Positions 59,138 through 64,000 of a stretch of DNA of 64,000 nt are shown piece after piece (position 1 is the stretch's first letter; each line of letters opens with the position of its first letter). The notes below the pieces were generated by a model. That model saw only the letters and a list, made by a program, of their open reading frames with translations, was not told the DNA's origin and did not search any database. Source of the stretch: Myxococcales bacterium (GTDB lineage Bacteria; Myxococcota_A; Polyangia; Nannocystales; Nannocystaceae); the NCBI GenBank assembly GCA_020633335.1, contig JACKDU010000006.1, positions 372,001-436,000 on the forward strand. The letters run 5' to 3'. A program made the position numbers and the translations under genes.

Positions 59138-62002
59138 ATGTCCGACACCAACCAGGATGGAGGGCGCCCCGAGGCGCGGGTCGAGCTGACGATCGACGGC
59201 GAGACCGTCCACGCCCGCGCCGGCGCGACGATCTGGGAGGCGGCCAGGGAGGCGGGGATCGACATCCCGGTGCTCTGCCACGACCCGCGCTACCGCCCGG
59301 TCGGTGTCTGCCGGATGTGCGTCGTCGACGTCGGCGGCCGGGTCCTCGCCGCGAGCTGCGTCCGCCCGGTCGAGGCCGGCATGAAGGTCACCGCCCACTC
59401 GCCGGCCCTCGATCGCCACCGGACCATGCTGACCGCGCTCCTGATGGCCGATCAGCCCGAGGCGCCCCGCCAGGCGCGGGTCCAGGGCAACCTCCTCCAC
59501 GTCCTCGCCGATCGCTACGAGGTCGGCGCGGGGCAGGGGAGCGCGGGGCCGCTCGGGCTCCCCCGCGGCGCCGGTCGGCCGAGCGACCCCTCGTCGAAGG
59601 TGATCGGCGTCGATCACCAGGCATGCATCCTCTGCGACCGCTGCGTCCGCGCCTGCGACGAGGTCCAGTCGAACGAGGTGATCACCCGCAGCGGCAAGGG
59701 CTACCGGGCGAAGATCGCCTTCGACCTCGACGACCCGATGGGCGCGTCGAGCTGCGTCTCCTGCGGCGAGTGCATGGACGCCTGCCCGACCGACGCGCTG
59801 GTCAACAAGGAGCTCGCGGCGCCGATCCGACCGCCGGCCGAGCTCCGCCAGGTCGACACCCTCTGCCCCTACTGCGGGGTCGGCTGCGCGGTCACGGCCC
59901 ACGTTGACGACGAGCGCAACAAGGTCGCCTGGATCGACGGCCGCGACAGCCGGATCTCGGATCGCCGCCTCTGCGTCAAGGGCCGCTACGGCTTCGACTA
60001 CGCGAGCCACGGCCACCGCCTCACGGTCCCGCTGATCCGCCGCGAAGAGTCCTACCCGAAGGGCCCGCTCTCGGGGGCGGTCCGCCAGGAGCGGGGTCGC
60101 AAGCCCGGCGGCCTCGTCGACTACCGCGAGGTCCTGCCGCACTTCCGCGAGGCGACCTGGGACGAGGCGCTCGAGGTGGTCGCCCGCCGCCTGGGGGGGA
60201 TCCGCGAGGCGCACGGCTCCGGGGCGCTCGCCGGCTTCGGCTCGGCGAAGTGCTCGAACGAGGAGGCCTACCTCTTCCAGAAGCTGATCCGGGTCGCCTT
60301 CGGCACCAACAACATCGACCACTGCACCCGCCTCTGCCACGCCTCCTCGGTCGCCGCGCTGATGGAGACGATCGGCTCGGGGGCGGTGTCGACGACCTTC
60401 CGCGACGTCGAGAACGCCGACGTCGCCCTCCTCACCGGGACCAACACGACCTCCAACCACCCGGTCGCCGCGACCTTCATCAAGGAGGCGGCGAAGCGCG
60501 GGACCAAGATCATCATCGTCGATCCCCACCGGCCGAAGCTCGCCGACCACGCCCACCGCTACGTGCGGATCCGGCCCGGCACCGACGTCGCCTTCTACAA
60601 CGGGGTGATGCACGAGATCATCAAGCGCGGCCTGGTCGACGAGGCCTTCGTCCGCGATCGGACCTCGGGCTTCGAGGCGCTCAAGGCGGTGGTCGAGCAC
60701 TACCCGCCGGCGCTCGCCGCCAAGATCGCCGGGGTCAGCGAGGAGGAGATCATCGAGGTCGCCGTCACCTTCGGCGAGGCGAGGGCGGCGCTGGTCTTCT
60801 GGGGGATGGGGATCGCCCAGCACACCCACGGCACCGACAACGCCCGCTGCCTCATCGACCTCGTCCTGATGACCGGCAACGTCGGCCGGCCGGGGACGGG
60901 GTTGCACCCGCTTCGCGGTCAGAACAATGTTCAAGGGGCGAGCGACGCCGGCCTGATCCCGATGGTCTACCCCGACTACCAGGGGGTCGGCGATCCGGCG
61001 GTGCGGGCGAAGTTCGAGGCCGCCTGGGGGGTCCCGCTCGATCCCAAGCCGGGGCTCACGGTCGTCGAGATCATCGCCGCCGCGCTCCGCCACGAGATCC
61101 GCGGGATGTACGTCATGGGGGAGAACCCCTTCATCTCCGACCCCAACTCGAACAAGGTCCGCAAGGGGCTCCAGAGCCTCGACTTCCTGGTGGTCCAGGA
61201 CATCTTCCTGACCGAGACCGCCGAGTTCGCCGACGTGATCCTGCCGGCCTCTTCGTTCTTTGAGAAGCTCGGGACCTTCACCAACACCGACCGGCGGGTG
61301 CAGATCGGCCGGCCGGTCCTGACGATGCCGGGGGACGCCCGCCAGGACTGGGAGATCACCAGCGAGATCGGCCGGCGGATGGGCGCACCTGGCTTTGAGT
61401 TCAGCTCCGTCGAGGCGGTCTTCGAGGAGTTCGCGTCGCTCACCAAGAACTACAGGGGCCTCACCTACGAGCACCTCGGCGCGACCGGCAAGCTCTGGCC
61501 CTGCCCCGATCCGGTCCACACCGACGGCACCGTCGTCCTCTTCGGCGAGAGCTTCCCCAGCGGCCGCGGCAAGATGGTCGCCGCCGAGTTCGCGCCGCCG
61601 GCCGAGCTCCCCGACGACGAGTACCCGGTGATCCTGACCACCGGCCGCCTCCTCGAGCACTGGCACACCGGGACCATGACCCGGCGCTCGGCGGCGCTCG
61701 GATCGATCGAGCCCGAGCCCTACGCGACCATGCACCCCGAGACCCTCGCCGGGCTCGGGATCGCCGACGGCGAGTGGATCGCCGTCACCTCGCGGCGGGG
61801 GTCGATCACCCTGCGGGTACGGGCGAGCACCGACCCCGGGGTCGGGGCGATCTTCATCCCCTTCTGCTGGCGCGAGGCCGCGGCCAACGTCCTCACCAGC
61901 GACGCGCTCGACCCCTACGGCAAGATCCCCGAGTTCAAGTTCTGCGCGGTCCGGGTCGAGCGGGCGGCGGTCGAGGGCGAGGCGGCGCCGGCCGCCGAGT
62001 AG
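59138..62002 (+). CDS. fdhF: Formate dehydrogenase alpha subunit (molybdopterin oxidoreductase)
   Basis: 954 residues from ATG 59138. Order: a 2Fe-2S ferredoxin-like domain (Cys in LCHDPRYRPVGVCRMCVV and AASCVRP), a 4Fe-4S region (CILCDRCVRACDEV, CVSCGECMDACPTD), then the Mo/W-bisPGD domain with its own 4Fe-4S cluster (CPYCGVGCAVTAHV). The metal ligand is the Cys of DHCTRLCHASSVAAL, so the enzyme is the Cys, not the selenocysteine, type. VFWGMGIAQHTHGTDN and LRGQNNVQGASDAGLIP match formate dehydrogenases. It oxidises formate to CO2, passing electrons through its clusters, as in NAD-linked FdsA-type enzymes. Beta and gamma subunits are not seen downstream. A 175-aa gene follows by 6 bases. Confidence 0.92.
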   Translation: MSDTNQDGGRPEARVELTIDGETVHARAGATIWEAAREAGIDIPVLCHDPRYRPVGVCRMCVVDVGGRVLAASCVRPVEAGMKVTAHSPALDRHRTMLTALLMADQPEAPRQARVQGNLLHVLADRYEVGAGQGSAGPLGLPRGAGRPSDPSSKVIGVDHQACILCDRCVRACDEVQSNEVITRSGKGYRAKIAFDLDDPMGASSCVSCGECMDACPTDALVNKELAAPIRPPAELRQVDTLCPYCGVGCAVTAHVDDERNKVAWIDGRDSRISDRRLCVKGRYGFDYASHGHRLTVPLIRREESYPKGPLSGAVRQERGRKPGGLVDYREVLPHFREATWDEALEVVARRLGGIREAHGSGALAGFGSAKCSNEEAYLFQKLIRVAFGTNNIDHCTRLCHASSVAALMETIGSGAVSTTFRDVENADVALLTGTNTTSNHPVAATFIKEAAKRGTKIIIVDPHRPKLADHAHRYVRIRPGTDVAFYNGVMHEIIKRGLVDEAFVRDRTSGFEALKAVVEHYPPALAAKIAGVSEEEIIEVAVTFGEARAALVFWGMGIAQHTHGTDNARCLIDLVLMTGNVGRPGTGLHPLRGQNNVQGASDAGLIPMVYPDYQGVGDPAVRAKFEAAWGVPLDPKPGLTVVEIIAAALRHEIRGMYVMGENPFISDPNSNKVRKGLQSLDFLVVQDIFLTETAEFADVILPASSFFEKLGTFTNTDRRVQIGRPVLTMPGDARQDWEITSEIGRRMGAPGFEFSSVEAVFEEFASLTKNYRGLTYEHLGATGKLWPCPDPVHTDGTVVLFGESFPSGRGKMVAAEFAPPAELPDDEYPVILTTGRLLEHWHTGTMTRRSAALGSIEPEPYATMHPETLAGLGIADGEWIAVTSRRGSITLRVRASTDPGVGAIFIPFCWREAAANVLTSDALDPYGKIPEFKFCAVRVERAAVEGEAAPAAE

Positions 62003-62008
62003 GGGTCG

Positions 62009-62536
62009 ATGATCGAGCTCGCGGTGATCGTCGCGGCGGTCGGCTACGGGGCCTACCGCCTGGTCCGGGCGCAGGCGGAGGCCCGCCGCTACCTCGAGGA
62101 GGGGCAGGGCGAGGCGCCGCTCGAGCTCGACCACCTGACGCCGCCGCTAAAACGCCTGGCCCTTGAGACACGTACCCTGCGGATCTCGCTGGAGAGCCCG
62201 ATCCGCGCGCTGCGGGAGCTCGGCCGCGCCGACATCGCCCGCACCCAGGAGGACATCGACGCGGTCGACCACGCGCTGATGGAGGCGACGCGGGCGGTCG
62301 GCGAGTGGCTGCGCGAGGTCGACGCGCTCGCCGAGATCGATCGCCAGCGCCTGGAGGACGTCGGCGGCTCGCCGGAGCCGGTGCGGGCCGCCCTGATCGC
62401 CGAGCACGGGGCCTTCGAGCGCGGGCGCTTCCGGGTCGAGGGGCGGCCGAACCTCGACGTCCGCCTCGGGCAGGTGGCGAGCGAGCTCGCGCGGATCGAG
62501 GCTGCCCTCCAGGTGCGCTCGCGGATCTACCGCTGA
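62009..62536 (+). CDS. Membrane-anchored coiled-coil protein of unknown function
   Basis: 175 residues starting 6 bases after the formate dehydrogenase stop. One N-terminal membrane helix (MIELAVIVAAVGYGAYRLV) is followed by charged helical sequence with a likely coiled coil (LARIEAALQVRSRIYR and earlier heptads). I recognise no family. Cotranscription with the dehydrogenase is likely but says little about function. A CCTTGAGACACGT motif (62161-62173) falls inside it, using the uncommon codons CTT, ACA and CGT. Confidence 0.72.
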   Translation: MIELAVIVAAVGYGAYRLVRAQAEARRYLEEGQGEAPLELDHLTPPLKRLALETRTLRISLESPIRALRELGRADIARTQEDIDAVDHALMEATRAVGEWLREVDALAEIDRQRLEDVGGSPEPVRAALIAEHGAFERGRFRVEGRPNLDVRLGQVASELARIEAALQVRSRIYR

Positions 62537-62539
62537 GCC

Positions 62540-62562
62540 GGCGACCCTGGCGGGCGGTCGCC
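62540..62562 (+). terminator. Possible terminator after the formate dehydrogenase operon
   Basis: GGCGACC and GGTCGCC, a 7-bp stem with a 9-base loop, starting 4 bases after the 62009-62536 gene. No T-run. Confidence 0.4.
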
Positions 62563-62703
62563 CAGCCGTCGCGCCCTCCAGGCGGGAGAGGAGGCGCGCT
62601 CAGGAGCCGCGCCCAGGAGCCGGGAGACCCGGGCGAGCGGCCGCCGCAGCGAGGAGGCCGGCCGCTTGACAGCCGCGCCCGCGCGGTCGGACGCTCACCG
62701 ACG

Positions 62704-63171
62704 ATGACCCCGCCGCCCTCGCTCTACCCGTGCCCCGCGTGCGACGACCTGGTGCTCCGCGAGGAGTCCCGCTGTCCCCACTGCGACGCCCGCCTGCCGC
62801 GCGAGCGGGCCCTGGCCGCGGCCGCGGCCGCGGTGGCGATGGGGCTCAGCCTCACGGCCTGCCCGACCGCCGAGCCCGACTACGGGGTGCCGGCGACCGA
62901 GAGCATGGGCCCGACCACCGGGATGTCGTCGTCCTCGTCGTCGTCGGGCGAGTCGGCGTCCTCGACCTCGGCGGGGAGCGGCACCGACTCGGACTCCGAC
63001 ACGAGCTCGGGGTCGACCACCTCGACCACCACCGCCGAGCCAGCCTATGGGGTCCCCGAGACCTCGACGTCGACCACCGGGATGTCGACGACCACCGACA
63101 CCTCGACGACGACGATGACCAGCGGCGACGAGCCGGCCTACGGGGTGCCGGCGACGACCACCGGGCCCTGA
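62704..63171 (+). CDS. Zinc-ribbon membrane protein with Ser/Thr-rich exported tail
   Basis: 155 residues. A zinc-ribbon with two CxxC knuckles (CPACDDLV and CPHCDARL) begins the protein; then a membrane helix (RALAAAAAAVAMGLSLTAC) and a Ser/Thr/Gly tail of about 95 residues containing three YGVP units (PDYGVPATE, PAYGVPETS, PAYGVPATT). The zinc-ribbon would lie in the cytoplasm and the tail outside. A TTGACA -35-like box is at 62666-62671, with the start close behind, but the -10 is poor. I know no function for this architecture; it belongs to the low-complexity exported proteins common in this window. Confidence 0.72.
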   Translation: MTPPPSLYPCPACDDLVLREESRCPHCDARLPRERALAAAAAAVAMGLSLTACPTAEPDYGVPATESMGPTTGMSSSSSSSGESASSTSAGSGTDSDSDTSSGSTTSTTTAEPAYGVPETSTSTTGMSTTTDTSTTTMTSGDEPAYGVPATTTGP

Positions 63172-63201
63172 GCGCCTCCTCCTCACCCCCTCTTCTCTCG
63201 G

Positions 63202-63759
63202 ATGTCTCAAGGAGCAGGTACCACCCTCGCTGGGCCGACGCCGCGCCGGCTCTCCGCGCTCGCGCTCGCGCTCGCCCCCTGGCTCGCGGGCGCCTGCGCC
63301 GAGGAGGAGGACCCGCTCAGCGCCGAGGTCCTCCAGCAGATCGGCCGCAGCCAGGGCGACGCCGTCGGCAGCGATCGCGCCGGGGTCTACCTCCTCGCCG
63401 GCGACGCGGGCCCCTGCGACTGCCCCGAGGTCGGCGGCCTCGATCTCTGCGGGGCGCTGGCCTTCGACGCGCCCGCCTGGCCGGCCCAGGTCTACCAGCA
63501 CGAGGGCCTCATGGTCCTCGACATCGCCCCGGTCTTGACCCTCTACGGGCGCCTCGACGCCGACGGCGCGTTCGTCGTCGCGGCGATCCGCAGCGCCGAC
63601 TCCCTCGGCAGCCAGGGTGAGATCCTCGGGCGCGTCGACGGGGCCTTCGACGGCGACACCTTCAGCGGCGAGCTCCGCCTCCGCCTCCAGGCCGAGTACG
63701 TCGGCCAGGATCCGGTCGATTGCGGCGCGAGCTCGTCCCTGAGCGCCCAGCGGCTCTGA
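63202..63759 (+). CDS. Small putative lipoprotein
   Basis: 185 residues from ATG 63202. The signal region (RRLSALALALAPWLAGACAEEE) ends in a Cys of a possible lipobox. Paired Cys in GDAGPCDCPEVGGLDLCGAL suggest a small disulfide knot. The rest is beta-rich (VYQHEGLMVLDIAPVLTLYG, GEILGRVDGAFDGDTFSGELRLRL). I do not recognise a family. The gene is 30 bases downstream of the zinc-ribbon gene and convergent with pyrE. Position 63203-63212 carries the reverse of CCTTGAGACA at the start of the gene. Confidence 0.75.
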   Translation: MSQGAGTTLAGPTPRRLSALALALAPWLAGACAEEEDPLSAEVLQQIGRSQGDAVGSDRAGVYLLAGDAGPCDCPEVGGLDLCGALAFDAPAWPAQVYQHEGLMVLDIAPVLTLYGRLDADGAFVVAAIRSADSLGSQGEILGRVDGAFDGDTFSGELRLRLQAEYVGQDPVDCGASSSLSAQRL

Positions 63760-63784
63760 CGGCGGCTTCCGGGGCGGCGGCCGC

Positions 63785-64000
63785 TCAGGAGGCGCGCCCG
63801 CCGTGCTCGGCGAGGTAGCCCTCGATCGCCGCCCGCCGGGCGTCGTCGATGATCACCGCGCCCTCCGCCCCCGCGCGGCCGTGGAGGCGGTCGACGATCT
63901 CGCGGATCGTGACGATCGGCCGGACCGGGATCCCGAGCTCGTCCTCGAGCTCGGCGAGCGTGGTCCGCTCGCCGCGGCCGCGCTCCTGGCGATCGACCGC
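63785..64000 (-). CDS. pyrE: Orotate phosphoribosyltransferase, C-terminal part only
   Basis: The 72-codon C-terminus is in the window; the start lies beyond the right edge. AVDRQERGRGERTTLAELEDE followed by GIPVRPIVTIREIVDRL is the post-PRPP-loop segment of PyrE, which catalyses orotate plus PRPP to OMP in pyrimidine synthesis. The PRPP-binding loop itself is not included. The match to the DRQERG motif is good. Convergent with a small lipoprotein gene. Confidence 0.82.
   Translation of the reverse strand, partial: AVDRQERGRGERTTLAELEDELGIPVRPIVTIREIVDRLHGRAGAEGAVIIDDARRAAIEGYLAEHGGRAS

Noticed and set aside
1..64000. tRNA, rRNA, riboswitch or transposase genes
   Set aside because: I saw no cloverleaf arms, conserved rRNA segments, riboswitch consensus or DDE/HUH transposase motifs anywhere in the window.

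Overview
The window is very GC-rich DNA with dense genes on both strands. The gene content points to a predatory, multicellular member of the Myxococcota, probably of the Nannocystis/Plesiocystis type. The grounds are two Hanks-type Ser/Thr kinases with C-terminal TPR arrays, several lipoproteins with long Ser/Thr/Gly/Asp linkers, a TonB-type receptor, a P450, a cyclase, lamin-tail-domain secreted proteins and no rRNA, tRNA or phage genes. The taxonomic call is inference from gene style, not a database match.

Layout. 1-6.6 kb: M14 carboxypeptidase (cut by the window edge), lipoprotein plus TonB-type receptor pair, a lipoprotein, and an MddA-like methanethiol methyltransferase. 6.6-10.5 kb: a translationally coupled sensory operon (double V4R protein, 97-aa protein, hybrid histidine kinase). 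10.7-12.9 kb: threonine catabolism (tdh, kbl). 13-16.9 kb: surface lipoprotein, PPP-type phosphatase and an unknown protein. 16.9-18.8 kb: two genes and a tandem repeat bracketed by two near-identical 186-bp inverted repeats. 18.8-26.5 kb: a five-gene operon of exported proteins (lamin-tail lipoprotein, staphylococcal-nuclease-like protein, five-domain lamin-tail lipoprotein, second nuclease, helix-hairpin-helix beta-barrel protein). 26.8-28.7 kb: small membrane protein, YbjQ and DUF2804 proteins. 28.7-32.8 kb: coupled operon of a TetR regulator with two tandem DNA-binding domains, a PEP-synthase/rifampin-phosphotransferase-like enzyme and a permease. 33-35.6 kb: pyrimidine salvage (tdk, upp, divergent nupC). 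35.8-44.3 kb: 2OG-Fe(II) oxygenase, two convergent TPR kinases, P450. 44.3-53.6 kb: a 63-aa protein, penicillin/AHL-acylase family lipoprotein, spermidine-synthase-like membrane protein, lipoprotein, tag glycosylase, class III cyclase, FeeM/LuxI-like acyltransferase and a relic of a second cyclase copy. 53.7-57.7 kb: a lower-GC3 two-gene island encoding a P-loop ATPase and a TPR protein whose 123-bp repeats carry several indels. 57.7-64 kb: alpha/beta hydrolase, formate dehydrogenase alpha subunit, small proteins, and the C-terminus of pyrE.

How genes work together. The tdh-kbl pair converts threonine to glycine and acetyl-CoA. The upp-tdk-nupC group and pyrE serve pyrimidine salvage and synthesis. 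The nuclease/lamin-tail/HhH operon looks like a cell-surface nucleic-acid-processing module. The ATPase/TPR pair resembles bacterial conflict (defence-type) NTPase systems. Both are candidates for undescribed systems.

Regulation. At least fifteen genes have a TAnnnT hexamer ending only 5-9 bases before the start codon, which suggests widespread leaderless transcription. Several dispersed palindromes (TGTCC-N4-GGACA) and a TTGAGAC motif are over-represented and unexplained.
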